This document shows, in pieces, positions 10,197-18,201 of a stretch of DNA of 64,000 bases. The stretch is from Diacronema lutheri (taxonomy: Eukaryota > Haptophyta > Pavlovophyceae > Pavlovales > Pavlovaceae). The number at the start of each line of letters is the position of its first letter. Position 1 is the stretch's first letter. The position numbers were made by a program, and so were the translations under genes. The DNA lies in NCBI GenBank assembly GCA_019448385.1, contig JAGTXO010000070.1, forward strand, positions 1 through 64,000. The letters are read 5' to 3'. The notes under the pieces are model-generated. The model was not told the DNA's origin and ran no database searches. It saw only the letters and a list, made by a program, of their open reading frames with translations.

Positions 10197-12616
10197 TCAC
10201 GTGATCACGGACGGCTCGGCGCGGCCGGTGAATTCGGTGAGCTTGGAGAAGGCGAGGGCGATCTTTGCGAGCGGCTTGATCACCTCGAACGGGTGCTGCG
10301 CCAGGTCGCCGTCAGGCGCCTCGTACTTCTCGAGGTAGAGGCGCACGGTCGCTCCGTCGACGCCCGTGCCCGAGAGGCGGAAGACAATGCGCGAGCCATC
10401 GGTCATCACGAGCCGGATGCCCTGCTGGCGGGAGACAGAGCCGTCGACGGGGTCGGTGTACGCAAACTCGTCGAGCATGCGCAGCGTGAAGCCGCCCTCG
10501 AGCTCGGTGCCGCTCGCACCCGCCTGCGCCGCCATCGCCTCCATCATCTTGGTCGCTGCGCCCTTGTCGACGCCCTCGTAGTCGTAGCGCGCGTAGTAGT
10601 TCCGCCCGTACGTCGCCCAGTGCGCCTTCACAATGTCGGACACGGAGACGAGCGGCGCGTCGGGCGCCTCGTTCTTCGCGGCGAGAATCGAGAGCCACGC
10701 GAGCACCGCCCACATCCCGTCCTTCTCGCGCACGTGGTTCGAGCCCGTGCCGAACGATTCTTCGCCGCAGAGGAAGGGCGTGTAGACGGGCTTGTCCGCA
10801 AAGGCGCCCGAGCCGCTGTCCATCAGGTTGCCGAAGAACTTCCAGCCGGTGGGCACCTCGAAGCAGCTCATGCCCTTCGCCGCCGCCACCCGGTCGAGCG
10901 CGCACGAGGTTGGCATCGAGCGGGCGCATGCCTTGAGGCCTGCGCACCGATGCGGCGGGAATGCGGCAGGGGGGGGGGGGGGGGGGAGGTGGGTTGCCGG
11001 GCGGCGGCGTGAGCGGCGGCGCGGGTGTGGGCGGCGGCGGCGCGGCGCGGCGCCCGTTGGCACGCGCATGCCGCGCATGCCGCGCATGCCGCGCACCCTG
11101 CTTGAAGAAGGGGATCGCGCTCGCATTCGCGGCGATGACGGCGAGGGAGTCGGAGGGCGTGACAAAGAAGTTCGCGCCGAGGATCATGTTCCGGTCAGCG
11201 TCGCCGTCGGCTGCGGCGCCAAAGACGGGCGGCGGCGCGGGCGTCTTGATGGGCGAGCCCGCCTTGTCCAGCCCCATCTTTGCGATCAGCTCCACCGCGT
11301 GCGACAAGTTTGGGTCCGCGTGGCCGTGGTGTGCGGACGTCGGGCCGCCAAAGTCGGGCAACGGCGTCGCGTTGAGCAAGGACGAGGCGGGTAGGCCGAG
11401 CTCGGTGCAGAAGACGGCCTTGGCGTACGGGCCCTGCACGCCGCCCATCGAGTCGTACACGAGCGAGAAGTCGGGACGCGAGACGAGTCGCTTGATCGCC
11501 GCAAAGTCGAAGCACTGCTTGAGCACGGCCACGTGGTCGTCGGTGGGGTCGAAGACCTCCACGCGCACACGCTCGCCGACCGCCGTCACGCCGAGCGCGG
11601 CGAGGTTGACGTGCGGGAAGGCGGGGCACAGCTTGATCTCGCTGATGCTCGTCGTGAGCGCGTAGATCGCCTCGGTCAGCTTCTCTGGCGCGGGCCCTCC
11701 GTTCTCACAGTTGAACTTGATGCCAAAGTCCTCATCGATCCCGCCCGGGTTGTGCGATGCCGATAGGATGAAGGCGCCGAACGGGACGAAACCGCCCTCG
11801 CGAGAGCGCACGACGGCGGAGACGGCGGGCGTCGAGAGCAGCCCGTCCTTGCCCAGCCAGAATCTGCCCACCCCGTTCGCAGCGCCGATCTTGAGGATCG
11901 TCTGGATCGCCTCCTTGTTGAAGAAGCGGCCGTCACCCGACACGACCAGCGTGCCGTCAGCGACCTTGACGCCCTCCTGCGCGAGCGCGTCGAACGTGGC
12001 CTGCACAAAATTGTGCAGGTAATGCCCCTCCATCCACACGCGCGTCTTCTTGCGCAGGCCCGACGTGCCCGGCTTCTGCCCGGCGATCGGTGCGGTCGGC
12101 ACGCTCTCGACGGCGAGTGGGTCGGCGGAGGCGGCCTTGCCCAGGTAGTCGGCGATGTGCGAGACGGGGTCGCTCGCCTTGTGCTGAACCGCATCGTTCA
12201 CCGCCTCGGAGAGCACGTCCTGCACCTTGAAACGCGCGAGGTACTCCTCGACCTGCGCGCGCGCGCGCGACGCGACGGCCAGGGCGCGGCGGAGCATGAG
12301 GGGGAGGAAAGTGAGGGCGCAGCCGCGAAACATGCGCGAGCGAGCGCGCATTGTGCGCCATACGAACCAACGCGCGGCCGTGTGCGCGCCGTCGCGCGCA
12401 CGCCGCACCACGCTGCACCAGGCGCTCGTGCGCCGTGCGTCGGCGAGGGCGCCGCGGCACGGCGCGCGGCGCGTGCCGCGCCGTGGCGAGCGCACGCGAG
12501 GTGGCGAGTCGGCGCCACGCGCAGCCGCCAGCACCTCACCGCCGCGCCGCGCCGCGCGCGATGCACCGCCGCGTCGCGCGCACCTCCTGCGGGGTCCACG
12601 GCTTTGGCGTCGACAT
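10197..12616 (-). CDS. Phosphoglucomutase with N-terminal ENO3-like/Dpy-30-like module
   Basis: Interconverts glucose-1-phosphate and glucose-6-phosphate. Three exons: 12616-12584 (MSTPKPWTPQE), 12252-11097 and 10939-10197; 643 aa. Family signatures are all present: the phosphoserine loop SASHNPGG, the metal loop DGDADRN, the sugar loop CGEESFG and the phosphate-binding RLSGTG. Splicing 10940-11096 restores FFKQ/GLKACARSMPTS, the conserved PGM block. Ahead of the usual PGM start (GQKPGTSGLRKKT) lies an additional helical-hairpin segment of about 40 residues (VEEYLARFKVQDVLSEAVND through the DP and ADYLGK motifs). It resembles the N-terminal extension of plant ENO3 enolase and Dpy-30/RIIa docking domains. 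The second intron carries an 18-nt poly-C tract on the sense strand. Cytosolic or flagellar location is open; no targeting peptide is seen. Confidence 0.93.
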
Positions 12617-13073
12617 GGCCGTCGGGGCAGGGCTCGCCGCGGGATGCGATCGGGGCCTGGGTGGCTGATGAAAATGCGCTCGACTTTAGAAAACCTTGCA
12701 TCCCAGGCTCCCAGTCGTCGCCTCGGAGCATGGGACGCGGCAGTCCCAGGCTCCCAGACCGCCGACACTTGCGCGGGGGGAGCACGTGCCTACCCGTCCA
12801 CAACGCAGAGTCATTCAAACCGAGCTACATCTCCACCAACCGTGCAGACGTCCGCCCGCGGCCCGCGCCCGCGTACGGCGTTCCAACTTCCAACCCCGTG
12901 CGCCCCCTTGCGGCATCGAGCACGGCCGCCGGCCACTGCCGCCTTGCGGCGTGCGCACACGCGCCCTCACGCCCAGTGCAAACCGCTGCGAAGGCTGACT
13001 CGTACTACGCGGGCGGCCCACGCGCGGGCGATCCTCACGATCCAGCGACTGGTCGCGCGCGGCGCCTGCCGCC
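12617..13073. other. Intergenic region between PGM start and QCR7 stop
   Basis: About 457 bp, lying upstream of the PGM ATG and downstream of the QCR7 stop (both minus strand). A near-duplicated phrase, CCCAGGCTCCCAG, occurs twice, near 12699-12716 and 12745-12760. Otherwise it is GC-rich sequence without a supportable gene. Confidence 0.4.
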
Positions 13074-13846
13074 TCATGGCGACCAGTCGTACGGGTTGCC
13101 GATCGAGCCTGGCGCGAGGAACTTCTCCTGCTTGGCTGCCTTAATCGCCTCCACGTGCGGCGCCAGGTAGGAGCGCGTCACTGACTGCTCCAGGTGCAGC
13201 TGCGCGATCGAATCGGGAAGCTGCGCGCACGCAGGGACGATGTAGGTAGGGGTAGGGGAAGGAGTGGGGAGGGGGGGGGGGTGGGGGGAGGACGAGCGCA
13301 TGAGGCTCGGCAGCGCAGCGACGGCGCGGCTCCACGCAATTGCCGGGCGTAAAATGCGTCCGGCGCGCGCGCCGTGCGCCGCTTCGCGCTGGCGCGCACA
13401 AACTTGTGCTTCATCGACAGGTCCATCGCACGCTTGAGGCGCTGCTCGCGGGCGACGAGCGCCTCCTTCGGCAGGCGCGAGAGCGCAAGCCGCACGTCCG
13501 CCGTCTCAATGTACAGGTCCTCGTACCGCAGGCCTGCCGGGCGGCGGCGGCGGCGGCGGCGGCGGCGGCAGCGGGCAGGCGGCGCGGTCTCGGTGCGGTC
13601 GGGCGTGTCGCCGGCGCGCATGGGTGGGCGCGCGCACGCGTGTCGCGTCCCGCCGCGCGTCGAAGGAGAGCGTGCAACGCACGCGCGCGCGCGCGCGCGC
13701 GCACCAACTTTGGCCAGCCGCCGGTACACGTCGCCCGTCACGAACTTGGCGAACGCGAGGTTGGCGTTGTGCAGGATCGACATGCTGCCCCCGAGAGCTC
13801 TCTGGCCGACCTCGACTTTGCGACCGTTTTTGAAAATGGCCGCCAT
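13074..13846 (-). CDS. QCR7: Cytochrome bc1 complex subunit 7 (UQCRB/QCR7 family)
   Basis: Small matrix-side subunit of mitochondrial complex III. Exons 13846-13705, 13533-13400 and 13220-13074 give 140 aa. Both introns (171 and 178 bp, GTGCGC donors) are fixed by conservation: YRRLAKV/GLRYEDLYIE and LSMKHKF/LPDSIAQLHLEQS. The family core G-L-R-Y-x-D-L, R-L-P-K-E, R-x-x-R-x-K-R-A-x-D-L-S-M-K-H and the C-terminal YLxP helix are visible. The length is slightly above the usual 110-130 aa because of N- and C-terminal extensions. The first ATG (13846) lies inside the start region of the plus-strand gene at 13836. An internal ATG at 13783 (MSILHNANLAF) would also retain the whole family core. Confidence 0.9.
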
Positions 13847-14183
13847 CGTGCTGGCCGCGCTCGTCGCGCTCGGAGCGATCAGGGCGCCACCAGTTGCGTG
13901 CCAAGCGCCGGCCGTGCTCTGGCGGCCCTTCGCCGCCGCCGCGCGCGCCGCAGCCGCCCCGCGCGCCGCGCTCTGCATGCGCGACGGCGAGGCACGCGGC
14001 GGCCGCGGCCTCACCGACGCGTCGCGCCGCAAGTTTGAGCTCCTCGAGGCGCAGTCGCGGCGCGAGCCGACGAACCGCACTGCCGTGCTCATCGTCGCGA
14101 GCGGGCTCATCGCAGGCCTCGGCGGCGCCCTTGCTTTTGCCGCCGCCAACGGCTATCTTGCCGCGCCAACGCTCATGCGCTGA
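13836..14183 (+). CDS. Small secreted or plastid-targeted membrane protein, unrecognised
   Basis: 115 aa. The N terminus MAAIVLAALVALGAIRAPPV is a clear signal-peptide-like helix, followed by a basic Ala-rich stretch. That combination would suit a bipartite plastid presequence of a secondary-plastid alga. A hydrophilic segment (LTDASRRKFELLEAQSRREP) leads to one C-terminal transmembrane helix (VLIVASGLIAGLGGALAFAA). Stop TGA at 14181-14183. No family was recognised. The ATG overlaps, on the opposite strand, the first ATG of QCR7. Confidence 0.6.
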   Translation: MAAIVLAALVALGAIRAPPVACQAPAVLWRPFAAAARAAAAPRAALCMRDGEARGGRGLTDASRRKFELLEAQSRREPTNRTAVLIVASGLIAGLGGALAFAAANGYLAAPTLMR

Positions 14184-14295
14184 CGGCGCGCGAAAATCGG
14201 CCTAGTACACGCGGGCCCGTCGCGAGATTGAACTGAGCAGCCGGCCATCCCCCCCTCCTCCGATTCAGCTAGCGTGTGAGTGCGCACAGCGCTCC

Positions 14296-16962
14296 TCACG
14301 AAGCGTGGCGGAGCCGGACGATCGGCGGCGCCGCGGCCACGCCCGTGACGCCGCGCCGCGCGAGCGCGCGAGCGGCGCCCGCATCGGCCGCCGCCGTCGG
14401 CGCGCACGCCGCGCCGCGGCCGTCGTCGGCGCCACCCGTGTCGGCCTGGAGCGTGGCAAGCGCCGTCGCAAGGACGAGCCGTTCGTCCGCGTGCGCCGCC
14501 CGCGCCGCACGCAGCGCCGCGTCATGCGCGCCCTCGCGCAGCCGGCGCTCGCGCGCGTGCCGCGCCTCCGCGCCGGCAAGCGCGGCGGCGACGGCGGCCT
14601 CCGTCTCGAGCGCGGCCGTGCGCCGATGCTCGACGAGCTGCGCCTCGAGCCGCTCCGCCTCCGCCTCCGCCGCGCCGCGGCGGCGCATCTCCGCGCCGAG
14701 CGATGAGGCGGCGACGGCGTGCGCGTCCGCGCCGCGCCCGAGCCCACCGGCGCCGCGCGGCGCAACGAGGTGCAGGAGCTCGCGCGAGAGCGAGCCGCGC
14801 TCCGAGGCGAGGCGCAGCCGTGCGCGCGCGCCCGAGCGCGCGCCGCCCGCGTCCGCCACGTCGAGCTGCGCGTCGAGCGCGGCCGCAAGCGCCGCGCCGA
14901 GCCGCAGCGTCCCCCCGCCGCCCGCCCCCCCGCCACCACCCGCCCCGCCGCCGCCGCCGGCGCGCACGAGCGCGCGGCGCTGCACGTCGGCGTCGAGCTC
15001 CGCTTCCGCCTCGAGCAGCAGCGCCGGCGTCGCCTCGAGCTGGCGCAGCTCGGCCGCGACGAGCGACGCCTCGCGGCGTGCACCGTCGATGCGAGCGCGC
15101 ACCGCCGCGAGCCGGTCGAGTAGGAAAGGCTGCTGGACGAGGAGGGCGACTGTCTCGTCGCGTAGCGCGTCGAGGCCTTGCAGCAGCGCCGCCGACCCCT
15201 CGGTGAAGACAAGCGCCGCCTGCCACACGCCCGCCGCGTGCACGGTCGCAAGGGAGAGAAGCGCCGCCCACTTTTCAAACGCGAGGCCGACGAGCACGTG
15301 CAGCCGCGCATGCACGACAGCACCGACGACGGCCTGAAAGGCGGCGCCGCGCGCGCGCCGCGCGCCGCGCTCCGCGCCGCCCACGCGCGCGTCCGCGATC
15401 GCCGCTGCCGACATGGCGACGCGCTCGGCGGCCGCGCGCGCGCGCCGCTCGGCCGCGCGCGCGATCGCCTCAATGCCGCCCGCGTCGAGCGTCGGCGCGG
15501 GCGCGGCGACGGCGCGCACGCCGACGGCCGACGCCGCGGCTGCGCGCGCGTGCGGGTCGGGCGGCGCCACGCGCGTTGCGACAGCGCGCGCGCCGCCGTT
15601 GCCGCCACCGCCGCCGTTGCCGCCACCGCCGCCGTTGCCGCCACCGCCGCCGTTGCGTGCGGGCGCGAGCGAACGCGTGGCGCGGCGCGCGGCCGTCGCG
15701 GTCGGACCGGTGCGTGGGCCGGCGAGCGCGACGGCGAATGCGACACGCCCTCCACCCTTCACCGGCGCGCCTGAACGCACCTCGAGCGCGCCCGGCGCGA
15801 GCCCCGCCGGCGGCGAGCGCGCGCGTGCGCCGGCCGGCGCGCGCCGCGCGCTGAGCGCGTGCGCATCGGGCGACGCGAGCGATCGATCGGCGGCGGCGGC
15901 GGCGGCAGAGGCGTCGCGCTCGCGCGCGCGCGCGGCGAGCGCCTGCAGCTCCGCCTCGAGCGCCGCCGCGTGTGCGCGCGCCGCCTCGCGCGCGCGCACC
16001 GACGCGGCGTGTGCGGCCTCGACGCGCGCCGCGTGCGCGGCCGCCGCCGTCTGCTCGGCGGCAAACGCGCGCGCCTCGGCCTCAACGCGCGGGAGCGTAG
16101 CTGCGAGGCGCTCGGCGGCGAGCAGCCGCGCGGCAAGCCCCGCCGCGTCCTCGTCCCGCCGGCGCACCGCCGCCTCGAGCTCAGCCGCGTGCGCGCGCAG
16201 GGCGGCGAGCTCCTCGCGCGTCACGTCGGGCCGGGTGCGGCGCGCGAGCTGCTGCGTGAGCGCGAGGCGCTTGGTCTGCTCGGCGAGCTCGCGCGCGCGC
16301 GCGTCCGATGTCGCAAGGCGCGCGCGCAGCCGCTCATTCTCCACCATCGCCGTCACGATCTTGGCCGCCGCGTCCGCGCCCTTGCCGTCGATGCCCTGAT
16401 ACAGCTCGGCGAGACGCCCCTCGAGCAGCGCCACCTCGGACGCCATCGCGCGCGAGGCGGCGTTGGCGGCGTCGCGCTCGCGCGCGAGCTCATCAACTTC
16501 CGTGCGCACCGACGCCTCCGAGAAGCCCGCCTGCCGCGACAGCTGCGCGACCACCGAGCGGTGCGCGCGCTCGGCGCGCGCGCGCTGCGCTTCATGCCGC
16601 GCGTCGGCGAGCTGCCGCTGGAGCGCGGCGCCGGCGCCGGGAATGGGCTCGGCCTCGGCGGCGCGCAGCTCAACGCGGAGCGCGCCACGCTCCGCGTCTG
16701 CCCGCCGCAAGTCGGCGCGCACCGCCGCCAGCTCGGCGCGCAGGGCGCCATTGTCCGCGCGCAGCGCGCGCTGCTCGACGGCCGGCGCGCGCTCGGCGGC
16801 CGCGCGGACGAGCTGCGAGTGCACGGCGGCGAGCGCGCCGGCGCGCCAGCCCTTATACCGCTCCTCCGCCAGCGCTGACGCGTACGTCGTGAGCTGCGCA
16901 TGCCAATCGCGCAGCGCCTGCTCGCTCATCCCCACCGGCGCCGCCGGCCCGGCGGCGGCCAT
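14296..16962 (-). CDS. Large coiled-coil protein
   Basis: Single exon, 888 aa, starting at the ATG at 16962 (MAAAGPAAPVGMSEQALRDW). Residues 15-370 form a long coiled coil with well-mixed charged heptads (for example ELARERDAANAASRAMASEV, LAEQTKRLALTQQLARRTRP). A Gly/Asn-rich low-complexity linker with GGGGGN repeats follows. A more globular helical region comes next (AFQAVVGAVVHARLHVLVGL, LDALRDETVALLVQQPFLLD), and then a second coiled coil near the C terminus. No enzymatic motif or transmembrane segment is evident. Scaffold or cytoskeletal function is only a guess. Confidence 0.7.
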   Translation of the reverse strand: MAAAGPAAPVGMSEQALRDWHAQLTTYASALAEERYKGWRAGALAAVHSQLVRAAAERAPAVEQRALRADNGALRAELAAVRADLRRADAERGALRVELRAAEAEPIPGAGAALQRQLADARHEAQRARAERAHRSVVAQLSRQAGFSEASVRTEVDELARERDAANAASRAMASEVALLEGRLAELYQGIDGKGADAAAKIVTAMVENERLRARLATSDARARELAEQTKRLALTQQLARRTRPDVTREELAALRAHAAELEAAVRRRDEDAAGLAARLLAAERLAATLPRVEAEARAFAAEQTAAAAHAARVEAAHAASVRAREAARAHAAALEAELQALAARARERDASAAAAAADRSLASPDAHALSARRAPAGARARSPPAGLAPGALEVRSGAPVKGGGRVAFAVALAGPRTGPTATAARRATRSLAPARNGGGGGNGGGGGNGGGGGNGGARAVATRVAPPDPHARAAAASAVGVRAVAAPAPTLDAGGIEAIARAAERRARAAAERVAMSAAAIADARVGGAERGARRARGAAFQAVVGAVVHARLHVLVGLAFEKWAALLSLATVHAAGVWQAALVFTEGSAALLQGLDALRDETVALLVQQPFLLDRLAAVRARIDGARREASLVAAELRQLEATPALLLEAEAELDADVQRRALVRAGGGGGAGGGGGAGGGGTLRLGAALAAALDAQLDVADAGGARSGARARLRLASERGSLSRELLHLVAPRGAGGLGRGADAHAVAASSLGAEMRRRGAAEAEAERLEAQLVEHRRTAALETEAAVAAALAGAEARHARERRLREGAHDAALRAARAAHADERLVLATALATLQADTGGADDGRGAACAPTAAADAGAARALARRGVTGVAAAPPIVRLRHAS
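15598..15655. repeat. 18-bp coding repeat (Gly-Asn)
   Basis: About three copies of an 18-bp unit (GTTGCCGCCACCGCCGCC) inside the coiled-coil gene, encoding GGGGGN repeats on the minus strand. Confidence 0.8.
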
Positions 16963-17151
16963 TATTGTTTGAAGAGGCAAGAGTTCGTCGCGCTCACTCG
17001 GGAGTTCTCATCACGCAGCTGACGCAGGCACTGTGGCGCGCGAATGCGGGTCCACCGGCGACGTGCAGGCACGCGCAGCATCGCTTTGCACAATCACCCT
17101 CTTGCCGCAGGCCCCGCCTGCGGCGACTCAAACCCAGGCCGTCCCCCCGCA

Positions 17152-17181
17152 CCCCCCCCCCCCCCCCCCCCCCCCGGGGGG
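17152..17181. repeat. C24-G6 homopolymer junction
   Basis: A run of 24 C directly followed by 6 G, in the short gap between the start of the coiled-coil gene and the stop of the next minus-strand gene. The G-rich strand could form a quadruplex. The exact length may be unreliable, as with any long homopolymer. Confidence 0.85.
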
Positions 17182-17202
17182 AGAGGAGAAGGGGGGCAGC
17201 GG

Positions 17203-18015
17203 TCATGACGCGCGCGCTCTCGGCGTGGCCGGCCGCCAGTAGCTGCCTGCGTGGCTGCGGCCGCGGCCGGCGCCGTGCAGCGCTTTCGCGGCAGCAAAGG
17301 CAAGCACCGCGCGCACCTGCGCGCGAGTGAACCGCTTGCGCGTGTGCGGCTCCTCGCGGTGCGTGTGTGCCGTCTCGCGACCGGCGCTGTCTGGACGCGG
17401 CTGGCGCAGCCAGCGCGCGAGCGACTCGGCGGACGAAGCCTGCGCGCCGGTGCGCAGGCGATCGGAGCGGCCGATCGTGACGATCACGCGCTCGCGCCGT
17501 CGCAGCAGCTCGCCGACCGAGTCGAGTGTCGCGAAGTCCAGCCGCTCCGAGACGAGCGCCAGAGCTTCGGGCACTTCGAGCGAGCTCACGCCGTCCGCGC
17601 CGGCCGAGCGTGCTGCCTCGTGGGCGCTTGGCCCAACAAAGAAAACGTCGAGCTCGCGCTCTTCCGCCGCAGGCTCCACCTCGTCGTCCACGCTCAGCCA
17701 CGTCGCGATGCTCCCGAACGGCGCAGGGGTGCCGGCGGCGTGCGGAGCAAACCGCTCACCCAACGATCCCTCGACGCGCGGGCTCAGCGAGCGAGGCGTC
17801 AAGAGCGAGTGACGCAAGTCGTCAAAGCCCATGCCTAGCATCTCGTCCATCGAAATGAAGCGCGCCGGCTGCATCCCGCCCACGCCGCGCGGGTGTGAAG
17901 ACCGTCCCACGCCCACGCCCGGAGTCTTGAGCCTTTTCTTCACAAGAACCCTTCGTTCAAGGGTTCGTCCAACATTCAAACCAAGAGCAGTACGACTATG
18001 GTACACAAGCGCCAT
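17203..18015 (-). CDS. Unrecognised protein
   Basis: 270-aa frame from the ATG at 18015 (MALVYHSRTALGLNVGRTLE). Later starts are possible, for example MQPARFISMDEMLGMG at 17874. The composition is less biased than neighbouring coiled-coil genes and includes acidic blocks (WLSVDDEVEPAAEERELDVF), which favours a real gene. The C-terminal part is basic (REEPHTRKRFTRAQVRAVLA). No transmembrane helix or catalytic signature was recognised. Confidence 0.5.
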   Translation of the reverse strand: MALVYHSRTALGLNVGRTLERRVLVKKRLKTPGVGVGRSSHPRGVGGMQPARFISMDEMLGMGFDDLRHSLLTPRSLSPRVEGSLGERFAPHAAGTPAPFGSIATWLSVDDEVEPAAEERELDVFFVGPSAHEAARSAGADGVSSLEVPEALALVSERLDFATLDSVGELLRRRERVIVTIGRSDRLRTGAQASSAESLARWLRQPRPDSAGRETAHTHREEPHTRKRFTRAQVRAVLAFAAAKALHGAGRGRSHAGSYWRPATPRARAS

Positions 18016-18201
18016 GGAAGGAGTGAACGCTGGCAAACAACATGCCCTGATCCCTTGGGGGCAAGGGCAACGCCGACGGCCACGCGAGCCCTGCATTGCT
18101 TTGTCGGCGGCCGAACACGAATCGCGCCAGACCAGCAGTGAACAAGAGGAAACAGAGAGAGCAAAGGCGCACACATCCACGAGGCAGGCCCGAGCTCAAG
18201 G

